A DNA stretch of 64,000 nucleotides from Sarcophilus harrisii (GCF_902635505.1 NC_045431.1:22041001-22105000), one strand, 5' to 3'; shown: positions 1 to 12,121, counted from the first letter of the stretch. Notes: a model not told the origin generated them from the sequence alone. Numbers and translations: made by a program.

Positions 1-324
1 TGATAATTGATTATGAATCAAGTGTTAGAAATATATGATATATTGCATAGTAACAGGATCTTTTGGTTTCAGTAGTTCTGGAAATCATTAGAAGTGGAGT
101 CTACACTGGGCTTACAGAATTGTTTCTTATAATTGAAATTTTGGGGGTCTGTTTTGTTTCAGTGATATAATATCTAAGAGAGATAGATATTTCCACTAGG
201 AAAAAAATAAAGGAAGTTTATGAGGATGTATTGGTATGGGAAGTTTCCAGAGTTTAAGATTTTTCCACTATTGAAAATATCCATTTTACCTATAGCTTCT
301 ACTCTTAAAAGATTTTCCAGCAAC

Positions 325-435
325 ATTGAAAGATTAAGAGGTTAGCTCATGACCACACAACTAATCTATGTTATAAGCAGAACTTGAATTCAGTTCTTCT
401 TCATTCCAAGTCCTGATCTCTATCTGGAGTGCCAT
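325..435 (-). mobile_element. MIR/THER-1-like fragment, antisense
   Basis: AAGAGGTTAGCTCATGACCA, CACAACTAATCTATG, CAGAACTTGAATTCAGTTC and TTCCAAGTCCTGATCTC follow the antisense SINE core. Confidence 0.55.
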
Positions 436-668
436 TCTCTCTCTTAATTAAAATAAACAAACAGAATAATCATCTATTTCCTATTGAGATATTAATTTCC
501 CCCCACACTGAGGTAAGCTAAACAACAAAGCAACCAACATTTAGGTTTTCTATGATAGACACTGTGAAAAGAAGAGTTTATCTTTTTAAAGGTAAAAACC
601 AGTTCAGGATCTCAAAGCTCACAGGCCTAATTGGGGGAGGTAATATGCTAATAAGTAATTAAATATAA

Positions 669-691
669 AATATATATATATGTATATATAC

Positions 692-762
<71 letters not shown>
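669..762 (+). repeat. (TA)n then (GA)n compound microsatellite
   Basis: About 60 bp of TA/TG units switching directly to 16 GA units. The antisense open frame of Ser-Leu and Tyr-Ile repeats is an artefact. Confidence 0.95.
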
Positions 763-765
<3 letters not shown>

Positions 766-1214
766 GGAAGATAGGCTAAAAGTAATAGGCTGAAGTAAGA
801 TCTCCTGAGCTCTTTGAGCTCAGATTTGATGGAAACCAAGGATTCCAGTGTTTAGAAGATGATTATACTTTTATAATCATAAGTAGAAGGCATGAGAAAA
901 AGATACTAGACATTTGCACCATTATTTCAATACAAAAAAAAAAAAACAAGAATGTTTACTCACTAATAGGAACATAGGACATACACAATATAGATAAAAT
1001 CTCTTTAGCCCTCATTTTTGTTATCTGCTTGTTCAATGAAGAGTTTAATCATGAAGATTTCTAGCCCCAAATTCCATAGCAACTGCACAAAAGCACAAAT
1101 TATTTTACTTCAATGTATACAGAAAAATATCACTATTAAAAAAAAACCAAACAATTGTCTTATCTTTATATGTACATCTACCAAGTAAGAGTTACCAATT
1201 TAGAATAATTCAGG
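763..1214. other. AT-rich intergenic DNA, no feature
   Basis: No coding frame, SINE core or L1 landmark recognised. Short A runs only. Confidence 0.5.
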
Positions 1215-1590
1215 TAGCGAAGTAGCACCCTGTTGTGGCACCTTAAATAATACCTCTTCTGGGGAGTAACATTTGACTTATCTGAATTATACCTGAACAG
1301 CTTGTAGACCTCCTATAGATAACTACCTGCAATAGCTTGCAGACCTCCTGCATAAAATAAAATAAAATATCCTGAGTGCTGTAAAAAGAGAAATGCTGTA
1401 AGTCTGTGAACTTCTCCTTCCCATTTCTGTTTTATTTATACTGTTTATAAAAGTAAATTACTTGTTTGAAGTGCTACTCTTGAAGCTGCCTGCTTCTCTA
1501 TGGGGAAGTACTCTACTGAATCCTCTTTTATTGGAAGTGGTTGATCTTTAGCTCAGGGGACGAGATCTGCAAGGTTAAAAAGCTTTACTT
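1215..1590 (+). other. LTR-like block, unclassified
   Basis: This stretch has internal near-duplicates (GCTTGTAGACCTCCT and GCTTGCAGACCTCCT), an AATAAA-rich patch, TTATAAAAGTAAAT, and a GC content unlike its flanks. That composition recalls the U3/R part of an LTR, but I found no clear ends, no target duplication and no second copy in the window. Confidence 0.25.
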
Positions 1591-1788
1591 TCTAAGGGGA
1601 AAGTCAATCTGAGTTGAGAATAGAAACAGACCTTCTCATAAGAGCCAAACCTTGTGGAAATTATCTCTTCCAAGACTAAATCAGAATGATGTACCCAGGA
1701 CAGCTGCTTCTCTGTAAATAGCTGTGTAACCCTGTCCTTTGCATTGCAGCCACATAGAACAATTCACAAGATATCACTGAAAAGGAGT

Positions 1789-1870
1789 TTAGAACTTTTT
1801 TTTTTACCCCAAAGAGAAACCGACTCTAACCCTAAATGCCTCCCGACTCTAATGCTAACCTTAAATGCCT
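1789..1870 (+). repeat. Two-unit repeat with telomere-like motif
   Basis: CGACTCTAACCCTAAATGCC and CCGACTCTAATGCTAACCTT follow each other. A second short run, CTAACCCTAACC, lies at 2689-2700. Both are too short to call an interstitial telomere. Confidence 0.4.
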
Positions 1871-2688
1871 CTATAATTTATATATTCACCTGTTTGGAAA
1901 TTTAAAATAAAATAATAATCTGATGTAGCATGAGCTTATTAACATTTAAAAGATGGGGCTGAAAACTAAAAAATGAAAAAAAATCATATTAATGCATTTA
2001 TATCTGTGTGTCCATAAGATATATGCACATATATATAAAATATTATATTGACCTATCAATCCCTATATCCTTTTTTCATTCTTTTTTTCATCTATCTATA
2101 TCTAATATTTCTTCCATCATAATATAGCTGACATGAATTATTCCTATTCAATTAAATTTAATAAACATACATTTCATATAAAAAAAAAACTGAGCTGGAC
2201 ATTGAGGATGCAAAGTCAAACTAAAATGAACTCAAGAAATATCCATGACTTTCTTCTATCCCAAAAAAACCTTTGAAAAGAAAAATAACAGTCCTAGATT
2301 TTCTCAAGTGCCATTGAAAGAAACTTTGGGATGAGTGGTCAGAATGTTAGATATTTTAGATGAACCATTTGCAAGGATAATATTTACTAATTCAGTATAG
2401 AAAAGGCAGTCTACAGCCCCATAACTGCAGCTTTAGAGATCAGGCTTCATAAGTATACTAACTGGGAAATTAATTATAGCCAAAGTGCAAAAATGTACTT
2501 GTTAGGTCTCGGGCTTTTCCGCTGCACTATTTCACCTTACAGAATGAGGTTCTTACTGTAAGACTACTGGAACAAGTGATTCTCCCCCATTCCATCTGCC
2601 ATTTTTTACCTATATCTTTACCTAATCAGGCTGCTCACTTCTACCTGCAATGTTCTGGAATTAGAAAATATTTAATGCATTAATAAAT
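1871..2688. other. AT-rich intergenic DNA, no feature
   Basis: Short poly-A runs and a TCTATCTATATCTAATATTT patch near 2090. No gene or clear element. Confidence 0.5.
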
Positions 2689-2697
2689 CTAACCCTA

Positions 2698-2920
2698 ACC
2701 AGGAGTCAGTGGCCAGAAAACTTGGAAGAACAGAGTTCAAATTACACCCCTGTCATGTATTAGCTTTGTGACTCCAAGCAAGTCACTTGGAGCAATTGTA
2801 AATTGGGGAAAATAATAGCACCTACAGGACAAGATTGCTGTGAGGAATAAGTGAAATAGCTAAAGTATTATGCAAATCTCAAAGTTCTATATGAATACTA
2901 ATGATGATGATGATGATATA
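2698..2920 (+). mobile_element. MIR-like CORE-SINE with GAT tail
   Basis: GAGTTCAAATTACACCCCTG, TTAGCTTTGTGACTCCAAGC, AAGTCACTTGG, GATTGCTGTGAGGAATAAG and CTATATGAATACTAATGATG ending in (GAT)n: a full sense MIR-like copy. Confidence 0.7.
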
Positions 2921-3264
2921 ATGAACTGTTCATTATATTGATATAATATCTGGCTTCTATCATTTAGCCTGGTACAGTAGAATAATCTAATTACACAGAC
3001 TAATTTCTCTTACATGTGAAAAATTTTCAAATTTCTAAAAAAAAAAGTCATCACCTCTTCCTGCAACTTGTCTATTTTCCTTGTATCTGCCTTCATTTTA
3101 TTGATGACTCCCTTCTAACTCATCATCATTTGTCTTCAAATATACTCTTAACAGCTAGGACTAGATATGCTATTCCTCATATACTCTGTTCTGGGTAAAA
3201 CCCAGCTAGACTATTATTTCTTCCCTGCTTTCACCAGTGATGGTAGGTAGCTCACTCTAGCACA

Positions 3265-3380
3265 TCTTGAGGCTCAGTGAACTGAATACTGGGCTTAGAG
3301 TCAGAAATGTCTGAATCTAAATGTTGTCTCTTATACATACTAGCTGTGTGAACCTAGGCAAGTCCCATCAGTTTCCAAAC
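3265..3380 (+). mobile_element. SINE core fragment
   Basis: CTGGGCTTAGAGTCAGAAAT, ATACTAGCTGTGTGAACCTA and GGCAAGTCCCATCAGTTTCC: 5' head and core of a MIR/MAR1 SINE. Confidence 0.65.
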
Positions 3381-3671
3381 AGAATAATGATAGCTTTGGA
3401 TATAGCAGGAATCCTCTTTCTTCTGGTCACTAGCATATGTAATTGATCCACTTCTCCTTTGACTTTAACTGTTTCTCTTGTGTTCTACCTTCATTTTAAT
3501 GATCTCCTCCCCCTATTATTTGCATATTTGATGGATATAAGTTCTAGCTCCAAAAATAGCTTTCCTGGCAAGAATTATGCCATATGTTTCTTTGACAATC
3601 CTCCCAGCACTTTTGCATAGAAGTAGGCACATTGGCTAAAAGGAGTCATTTTCCAGAAATGTCTATTCTCA

Positions 3672-3675
<4 letters not shown>

Positions 3676-3706
<31 letters not shown>
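3676..3706 (+). repeat. (TA)n microsatellite
   Basis: Fifteen TA units followed by TGTATG. Confidence 0.95.
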
Positions 3707-3712
<6 letters not shown>

Positions 3713-3810
3713 TAAAAAAAAGGTTAAGTTTTACTTAATTAATTATCCCTATTCTGTCTGTTACTTAGAATTAATGTCTACCAAATATCCTTAATATAAA
3801 CATATTATTT

Positions 3811-4310
3811 CTATGTTCAAAAAGTTCCAGTGTCTCCCTTATGACATTCAAATAAAATACAAAATTTTATTTGTCCCTTAAAGCCCTTCAAAATCTTGGC
3901 CAACCTACCTATCAAGATTACAATATATCTTTTTTTGTGGACTCATTAAATGCCTTGCTTAGGATATTCCTCCTTACATTTACTCTCTATCTTTCTATAG
4001 ATTATTCCCCATTCTTCCCTTAGGAGGAAATTGACTTTCTCCTTTGATTTTTAAAACCCTTAACTTCTCTCAATGCTCCACCTCTTCCATAAAGCCCTTT
4101 GTGATCATTCTGATGAACTCTATTCCTCTCATCTAACACACACAGAAAACCACCTTGCAATTATTCTGTTATTTGCTTATGTAATTTCCTCTAGTCAATG
4201 TAACTAACCTCACTGCTGGAAGAGGAATGGTTTTATTCTTTCCTCATGGCCTGAAATATCCTTGGAACTTAACAAAAGCTTATTCATTTATTTTTGAGTA
4301 TCTCTTATAC
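3811..4310 (+). mobile_element. L2 LINE 3' end
   Basis: Order of landmarks as in L2: CCAGTGTCTCCCTTATGACA, AAAGCCCTTCAAAATCTTGG, CCAACCTACC, then CCTCTTCCATAAAGCCCTTT (the FYSKALW-like region), a GCAATTATTCTGTTATTTGC segment and AACTTAACAAAAGCTTATTC at the tail. About 500 bp, diverged. Confidence 0.7.
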
Positions 4311-7300
4311 GTGCTGATATTTTTCTCTTTAAATATTTCATTTCGAAACATTTCACCACAATTGTCACCATGTAGTATGCAGTATGGCGTCCAATAGCCC
4401 CTAACAAAAGTTTAGCTGGCACAGCTGATGTATAAAACTGACGGTATGAACTGAATGCTGTTTTCTTAACCCCTTATTCCAGATATGGGATTTCATTACT
4501 GTAGGAAATTGCTGTTGAGAAAATCCCCATTCCTAATGAAGATTAGCATCTGCTTTACAATTTGGAGTTTAAGATGGTTCTCTGGGTCACTAGAATGATA
4601 AAAGATGGGCACATAGTCACATAAATATTACCTGTTGCAAGAAGGATATCACTCAAGTCAGCCTGATTGCAACATTAAGCCTTCTGTTGACTATGGTGTA
4701 CTGCCTCTCAAATGCTTTCACACCCTTGGCTTTTAAGAAAAATAGCAGGGGATACTACAATTGCCACTAGTATATGGGATAGAAGTATTACCATCATATT
4801 GAGATTTTCAGCTATACTAAGTGGAAATCTAAGTTATTCTTCTTAGAAGAGTCAAGAGCTATACCTCTCTAGAGTGTAATATTGTTGGCCTTCTCTGATT
4901 TCTCTCTCAGGAGTATTTCCTACATTACCAATCTATACTTTATCAGCTAAAATGTGTAACCAAGAGGTAATTCACCCTTAATGAAAAACCTTAAAAAATG
5001 TATATATACTTGAAAAGTATTATGGAGAGGAAAAGTATCTTTTTTTTTTTTTTTTTTTTGAATTAGTACAACTACTCTCTAAATGACTAACAGTAGGGAA
5101 CCTCTAACTCTTAGGTAAGTCAGAAAATATGCAAATTGCCTTTTAAAATTCCTCTCTTGTAAAATGGATTGTTAGTGTCAGAATAACCTTGTACCTTGAG
5201 AGAAATTAAATAGGAAGGAAGTGTGAAGTTTCAGATGAATTCAGTTCCAGACAATTCAGAGAGAATCACAGTGTGTTAGCTTTAGGAAGAACTGTTATAG
5301 ATATATGGATATTAATTATATGCAGAGCTCATTCTAAAAGTAAAAAAAAAAAAAAATGAGCCTTCTCAGTACTATTAAATTGATCATGATTTTGAAAAGA
5401 AAATTTTAAATTGAGGGAATCAATTTATGGTAATATACAGCATGAAAATGTGTTTATTATTTTTCAGACACCTAGTTTTGACAGCATGGTTTCTTTTTAT
5501 AAATAACCAACAAAAGGGGATAATTTCACACATCTCTTTCTATATAATGTCCATATATTATATTTATACATGCATAAAGAATCAAGGTGCCCACTTTTTA
5601 AAGGCTTGGTTATAGTGGGTTCCGAGTAAAGATATTTGGTTGCACAAATATCTCAACGCAGAGGAATATTTGTTATTCCTGTCACTGAGAGGTTAAATGG
5701 CTTCAAATGGGTTTATGTGTGTATGTATGTATGTATGTATCTATAGAGAGAGATAGTTTTATAGATAGATAGATATAGATATAGTTATTTGTCTACATAT
5801 ATATATATATATATATTTATATCTATATTTATACCCACACATGCACAGACACACATACACAAAGAGGCTTAGAGACATACACAGAGAGAAACAGAAAAAT
5901 GTAAATATAAAGTACAAATACTCATGCTTGTCTATATTACTATGTATATAATATATAAAAATTTGGTAGTTTCACATACTATTTACCTTTCCACTGATGA
6001 ATTTGCATATTAAATGTCTAACTCACTTTTTTTCTTCAATAACGTGTGTTTGCATGTGTGTGTTTCTTTCTCTGTGTATGTGTGTACTCAAATTTTACCT
6101 GTGCTATAAATCCTTCTCCCCTCCCCCCCCATTTTTGGCTAAGCTGAACTTATTACGATGCAGATTTTTTTGTATTTAGGGGCAGTACAAAATATTGTTT
6201 TATGGATTTGAAGGCCACAATTCAGTTACTTCTTTCATTTAGATACTGAAAGAAGTGGATTCTGACTTTAATTTTATATTAGAACAAAAGATAACTTTTA
6301 CATATTTATACTTTTCATCTTTTAATAGTTAATTTCTGATATATAGCGACTACATTTCTAAGGAAGTTGAACATGAAATGAACTACACATTCTATCATTC
6401 TGTATTTTGCTCTCTTTTCCAAATTGTTCTGATAATTTTTGTATGATGTCTTGGAAAAACCATTCTAGTTACATCGTGTTCTCAGATAACATTATGACAA
6501 TTTGTCTTCAAGGTCCATTTCTTTGAATTAAAGAGAAAACCATTTTTGTCTAATTTTCCTTTTCTCGGATTGTATTAAAATATTCTTTCTTCCATTGCAA
6601 CATATTTGAATGCAAGATTTATTAGTCTCTTTCTCATAATATATGCAGTTTAAATTTCATATCCTTTATTTGAAATTTGATAGTTTGCCTTTTTTCATTT
6701 TTCCTTTAAACACTAAATTATTTTTGATTTTGTATTTTCATTTTATGAAAATATTTTCTGCCTTTATACAATTATTTTAGGGAGTGTAATAATTGTTGGA
6801 AAATTATCTTCCTCTCCTTGTAAATGGTGCATTATTTTCTTCTCACAGAATTTCTTTATTATACTAAGGGTCCCTTATTTTTTACGATTCACAGCTTACT
6901 TTTTTGTAAGATTTTCTATGTGATTAATTGTTTTCCCCTTTCCACAAGATTTTTGACCCTTCATTCCTCACACTTTTGAAGATACTGGGCTTTGAAACAT
7001 TTTTATTGGGCTGTCTTGCTAAAAGTTGCATAGATGATATAATACCCTAGAAAATATAAGATAGAGCTATACTGATGGAAACAAGTAAATTGTTGCATAT
7101 TGAAGGATACCTATATTTTTTTCTAGAAGCAATGAGTTAAATTTGTTAGAGGTGAGTTTCATCCCAGGGAGAGAAGTAACATAATTGACTATGGAGATGG
7201 AAGGAATATTAATTAGCTCCATAAAGGATGAATTTGCAGAATACAGAATCAACCTCTTTATGGGGACTTTGGCTTATTCTTCTATACTTTATTTCTAAAA

Positions 7301-7544
7301 TTCTTAAAGTCAAGTAGAGTAAATTAGGGTAGTAGAATCTATTAAAGAATATTTTACTGCATCCAAATCTGTAAGATATCATCACTGATCCATTCAAATT
7401 TATCCACCTAATGAGGAAGTATTATATTATTCTTCTAAATTTAACATAATTCAATTTTTATCAGCATTTAGTGAAACCTTGGAAGCCAATAGTTGCAAGT
7501 TTCCCTTTTCAAGGATCAGTCAAATCTGATGGGGTTATAATAGG
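4311..7544. other. Intergenic DNA, mostly unassigned
   Basis: No coding exon. It holds a poly-T run at 5041-5059, a faint SINE-like core around 5085-5200 (ACTCTTAGGTAAGTCAGAAA, CCTCTCTTGTAAAATGGATT) and microsatellites at 5720-5880. Open frames of 60-62 codons here have no domain and look random. Confidence 0.5.
5720..5880 (+). repeat. Compound (GTAT)n/(GATA)n/(TA)n/(CA) repeats
   Basis: GTATGTATGTAT, TAGATAGATAGATA, a clean TA run at 5797-5816, then CACACATGCACAGACACACA. Confidence 0.9.
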
Positions 7545-7665
7545 TGATGATGTAATATTTGAAGAGAGATCTGAAATCAAATATTAACTTTGTAACTATC
7601 TAATGAACTGAGAGAAATCATTTCACATTAAACCTCATTTTCTTCATCTATAAAAAGCAGTATGT
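7545..7665 (+). mobile_element. MIR-like fragment
   Basis: GAGATCTGAAATCAAATATT, CTTTGTAACTATCTAATGAA, TTCACATTAAACCTCATTTT and TTCATCTATAAAAAG fit a degenerate sense core. Confidence 0.4.
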
Positions 7666-7776
7666 AGCAGAGTTTTAATGTAGTTAGTAAAGAACAAAAA
7701 AGCCTTTAAGTGATTCTAATTTAGTTATATATAGCTGGAAAACTAAACAAAGGTAATTTAAATAGATTCAAATCAA

Positions 7777-7829
7777 GCATGTTGGGTGTTGACTATGATG
7801 GTATGTACTAAGTATTGTGGAACACATTA
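7777..7829 (+). repeat. 53-bp direct repeat, left copy
   Basis: GCATGTTGGGTGTTGACTAT ... GGAACACATTA is repeated at 9185-9237 with 51 of 53 bases identical, 1.4 kb away, while the flanks differ. Confidence 0.9.
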
Positions 7830-8144
7830 ATCATGAGGCGAGTAAGAATGTTTGGGATGGAACTTAAATGTGAAATTGGGGACTATGTGGGTTGGTATTT
7901 AAAAGAGCAGTATCAGTTTTGAGATATATTGTATTGACTTAAATTACCTTTCTGGAAAGCAAAAAAAAAAAATAGCATTTAAAGGATTCTATGTAAGTAA
8001 TCATCAGTGCTTTCAGATAATGATGTCTTTATGATGTTTATCAATGACCCCAGTCAATATTTTGGAAGTTACATGAACTTTAATGCATGAAAAAATATAT
8101 ATTTTTTTTTTTTTTGGAATTGTTAACCTGCTTTTCTGCTTAAT

Positions 8145-8375
8145 GAAGCAGCATGGAATAGAAGAACGAGAAGAACGATCTCTGGACAAGTCTAGAAATT
8201 TAAGCTGAAATCTTGGACTCTACTACTATAGTTAGGTGACCTCAGAGAAAATTTTTTATGTTTAAGCTTTAGCTTCTCCATTTGTCAAATTAGAATAATT
8301 GCATTTATATTACCTACCTCACAGGGTTGTAGTGAGGAAATCATCTTATAAACTGTAAAGTGAAGATATTTTAAT
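8145..8375 (+). mobile_element. MIR-like SINE
   Basis: GAAGCAGCATGGAATAGAAG head, AGCTTCTCCATTTGTCAAAT, TTACCTACCTCACAGGGTTG, TAGTGAGGAAATCATCTTAT and AAACTGTAAAGTG: nearly complete MIR in sense. Confidence 0.75.
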
Positions 8376-8672
8376 GCATCATACAACAAGGAATCAAAGA
8401 GAGAGCTAAATATAAGTATTTAAAGATATCTGTTTGAGAAATATCAAAATAAACTAACTCCACATCTTGAAAATTATGAGTAATTCATCATCAAATGTAA
8501 TATCAAAATATACAGTGAAACATTTTAAGTAAAAAAGTTTTTGAAAACATTAAAAGTCAATGAAAATTTTGTTTCCTGATCTTCCATATTATATAATTCA
8601 TTTTAAATTATTATTTAGTATTATTGCATAAGAAAAAACATATTAGATATAATATTATATATAATGGTATGC

Positions 8673-9014
8673 TGTAAAGGGCTGAAACTCTGAATAGGTG
8701 CACTTGAATCAGACAACAGAGCACTTAAGGCTAATTACCAATTGGACAATAACTCTATTAGCATATAGGAAAAATGGCCCTTCTCACTATTCCATGCTGG
8801 CTCGATCTTTTGGTGTATACAGATAATTTTAGGAGGGATTGGAGGATGTAGTGAGACAAGCCAGAGTCACTTTGGAGGAGGAGAAGGGAGGTTGGTGGAG
8901 AGCTTGTGGCAGTTTTGTCCATCCCCTTTACTTCTCCCCCTAAAGACCAAGGACTTTTGTTTATTCTGACTCTGGCTGATTCTGAGGCCTCCAGGAGCTA
9001 ACCCAGACTTCACA
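8673..9014 (+). mobile_element. Solo LTR, class II-like ERV (family A)
   Basis: A 342-bp block starting TGTAAAGGGC and ending CTTCACA, flanked on both sides by the 6-bp duplication GTATGC (8667-8672 and 9015-9020). There is no adjoining internal region, so it is a solo LTR. It sits in a C-poor degenerate repeat field. It aligns over its whole length with the block at 31133-31479, with a difference roughly every eight to ten bases by eye, implying insertions of considerable age. Confidence 0.85.
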
Positions 9015-9020
9015 GTATGC

Positions 9021-9960
9021 CTAATGTGTTTCTAGCATACAGGATATACTAAATGGTATTTTATATAATGCTTTGTGATATTTTGGAATTTGATTTGGAA
9101 TAATGTTCAGATGATAGAATGTGGTAGAAAGAATATAGCATGTAGAATATTTGACATTATGGTATAGGGATATTGTAAATAATGGCATGTTGGGTGTTGA
9201 CTATGATGATATGTACTAAGTACTGTGGAACACATTAGAGATAATGATATGTAGAATGACCAAAAATGATTTTGGCAAGTAGATGATTGTAAGGAGATGT
9301 ATCTAATGGGGAATGATGTTATACATTTTGATATGATATATGTCCATGGTAATAAAATGTAGAATAATATACATTTTATTATTAGAGGTTTTAAACTTAA
9401 TTGTATATGGGATGTTGAGGATGGGAGGGGGAATGTAGATTATATTATGTTGAATGATGTATGTGGTCTACAAAGGGCAATTTATGTATAATAAAAGTAG
9501 ATATAATGGATTATGTTATATGGAATATTTTACATTTTGATTATGGGATTGTAAACACAATATAGGGATTAAGTGGTTGAGATATTGAAGCGGGGAATGT
9601 AGATAATGGTATAAAGTATGTTTTGTATTATGGAATGTGGAATGTTTTGAATGATCATATGTGAAATGTAAATGATGCCATGGGCACAAACAATGACATG
9701 GGGAATGATGTATATGGTGGTAAGTTGGATCTGAACATAGAACATAGTAATGATATTGAATACTATGGTTTATTTCATTTTGAATATGATGATATGTGGA
9801 ATGTAGATGCTGGTACGTGGGATGTAGTTAATGAGCTAGAGTAATGGCATGCTGTTGTGATGATATGTGCAGTATTGTATATTTTTGTATGTGGAAAAAA
9901 AAGAAAGTTGAAGTTAGAAGCTTTGGATGAAACAATTATTATACAATTATGCAAATTCAT
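9021..9960 (+). repeat. C-poor, ATG-rich degenerate tandem-like repeat field
   Basis: About 940 bp with very few C on the + strand and recurrent variants of GGAATGTAGAT, GATATGTGGAATG and ATGGTATG (for example near 9431, 9593, 9640, 9710, 9798). No single unit length holds throughout. It looks like a decayed minisatellite. The LTR at 8673 lies at its left side and related sequence may extend left to about 8640. Confidence 0.6.
9185..9237 (+). repeat. 53-bp direct repeat, right copy
   Basis: Partner of 7777-7829, embedded in the C-poor repeat field. Only two substitutions separate the copies. Confidence 0.9.
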
Positions 9961-10584
9961 ATTAAAAGTGACTTGAAAAAGAGAAAGTGTATAGTGTGTA
10001 AAAGAACTAAGATGAAAAAGTTTAAGGAAATTTTATAAGGCTACATTGAGATAAACTATAGAAAAGACAGTACAAGATGAAAGACAAATCAAAACTTTCT
10101 TGGATGGAAATATGCCATATCATTCTCAAAGGCAGTAAAGGCAAGGGACCTAGAGAAATGAAAAATAATAAACACACACATAAACACACACACACACACA
10201 CACACACAAACAGAAAAACAGAAAAACATATTTCTGGAGACCAATAAAGAATAAATTGGTGATATCTCAAAATGTAAGGCAAAATGTAAGGGGAAATTTA
10301 AGAAAAAAAAAAAAAAAACCAGCATTATGTGTGAAGAAATGTCATTAATTATGGTGAATTTGCTCTTGTAAATTTTAATGTATGTAAAGTAATACATAAA
10401 TGAATGAAAATTAAGTTAACCTGGAATCTTATCAGCAGAACTTAAGCACTTGCAACCCTTGTTCTGCCACAAGGATGACTGAAGCATACTTGTTTGCTAA
10501 AAGTTGTTCCTAAATTAACTTACATTGAATATATCTCTGTTTGAATGAATAGGACTTGTGTCAAATATTTTCTCAACTTTGAGT
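9961..10584. other. Intergenic DNA around a CA repeat
   Basis: Apart from the CA tract and a poly-A run at 10302-10318, nothing is recognised. Confidence 0.5.
10165..10212 (+). repeat. (CA)n microsatellite
   Basis: ACACACACATAAACACACAC then a pure CA run to 10208. The antisense Cys-Val frames are artefacts. Confidence 0.95.
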
Positions 10585-10860
10585 GGCTCAGTGCCATCAA
10601 CATTTATATCAAATTCAGTCATTCTATATGAGTGACCATGATCCCCTTTGCCCAAGATACAGGTCAGCATACTATTCCTCTCCGAAGGGGTCCAGGGCCC
10701 TCTGTGGCATAGGTAGTCCTGATCTTGGGGGAGGGAAGAGGGTATACCTGGGGCATCCTGCTACTTTCTTATGGTACTACCACTTTTTGAAAAAAAAAGT
10801 TTTCAGTGGCTGGAATGTTGACAAGGGTAAGGTACCAATTTAAACAAGGGATCTCTTCAA
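10585..10860 (+). other. GC-richer island of unknown nature
   Basis: A frame of 86 codons (10583-10843) covers a locally GC-rich segment (GGGGTCCAGGGCCCTCTGTG, CTTGGGGGAGGGAAGAGGG, GGGGCATCCTGC). The peptide has no domain I recognise, codon use is unremarkable, and the frame has no obvious promoter, acceptor or poly(A). It could be a fossil of a processed transcript or an unclassified repeat. Confidence 0.3.
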
Positions 10861-12060
10861 GCCCTGATTACCCTCCATGAACAGAAAAATCACATTAATA
10901 TGAGGAAGAAATAAATAAAAATCCCAATCAGATGAAACTTTTAGTTTAGAAAGCTTTAAGTACATGCTAATACCTGAGAGACACTAATGTGAAGAGGTAT
11001 TACAATACCACCAAAGTTTACATGTATCATTTAATTATGAATGTATTTAATTATGCATAATATGCTAATGATTGTTATGAAATCAGTTATCACTGCTGAA
11101 ATTTTGAGAGAACTCAAATAATGAATTGAAAAAATAATATTCAGTGTTTGAACTGATGAAACCCAATGAATTTTGTAGAAATATGACAGCAACAATCTGT
11201 TCATTCCACTGGAATAAAAAGAATCTAAATAACTAGTATTGTTCAGACCAAGGTGGGCCAAATTAAATACATGAATAAATTAATGAGATTAACTAGATTA
11301 ATAAATGAGAAACAATTCAAAGGAGAAGATAAAAGGATTTTGATAATGGAGAGTGAAACAACTATGTAAGAACAATAGAGAGACATGGTCATCCAAAAGT
11401 AAAGGTAACAAGGAGGTAGAAGTAGATTTTTTTAATTAGGAAAGAAAATAGGGTAATTATGTGCTTCAGAGTTGTTGTGAGTAAAGTATGTTATAAAGTT
11501 TTAAATGTTAAATAAATGGGAATTGTCACTTATTAGTATCATTACTTTATCAGAGGGTTTGAAGCTGTAGAGTATCTGGGGGTAACTGTATTAAATATAA
11601 AAGATTTCATGAGTTACAATGAATTCTTTGGGTTGTACTGTTTCATAATGTGTCTACTTTTCCTCGCATTTTTCATTGTTCTCGGTATGTGAAATCTAAG
11701 AATTTGAAAAATAGAAAAATTTTGCTTATTAAACTATAAATAATAAATTCTCATGACAACCAAACTGAATGGATCTCCGACTGTTAGTCAGCTATGTGAT
11801 GCCTACAATATGAATTAGGAAAAGGTGAAAAGAACAAAACAAGCAAATAAATAAAGCTGTTTATTTTTGGATTTCTCTTTAAATTTTTATTTTTATTAGT
11901 GACAATAAAGTGCAGTTCCATTAGAATATGTGGAGTAAAACATCACTTAAATTAATTATGTTGTACAATCGGCTGGACTACCTACTTCTGATCATTTTAG
12001 AATTTTAGTTCATTTTTGTTCTTCTGTGAACTGATCAAAATTATGTATATTCAGATTATT
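10861..12060. other. AT-rich intergenic DNA downstream of the RING gene
   Basis: No coding or transposon signal that I can support. Confidence 0.5.
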
Positions 12061-12063
12061 CTA

Positions 12064-12069
12064 TTTATT
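12064..12069 (-). terminator. AATAAA polyadenylation signal for the RING gene
   Basis: A canonical AATAAA lies on the minus strand about 55 bases past the RING stop codon, inside the stretch AATATAAATAAATAG. Such hexamers are common by chance in AT-rich DNA, so only the placement supports it. Confidence 0.4.
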
Positions 12070-12121
12070 TATATTTACAATATTACTTTCTAAGAATTTC
12101 CTAATGAAGGAAACATGCCAG

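Noticed and set aside
2689-2700. CTAACCCTAACC as an interstitial telomere
   Set aside because: Only two units; expected by chance in 64 kb of AT-rich DNA often enough to be uninformative.
10022-10397. Cys/Val-rich minus-strand frames, superficially membrane-like
   Set aside because: Centre on the CA microsatellite; the rest has no domain.
10583-10843. 86-codon frame in a GC-richer patch as a possible gene
   Set aside because: No domain, splice site or poly(A) context that I can support; listed only as an unknown island.
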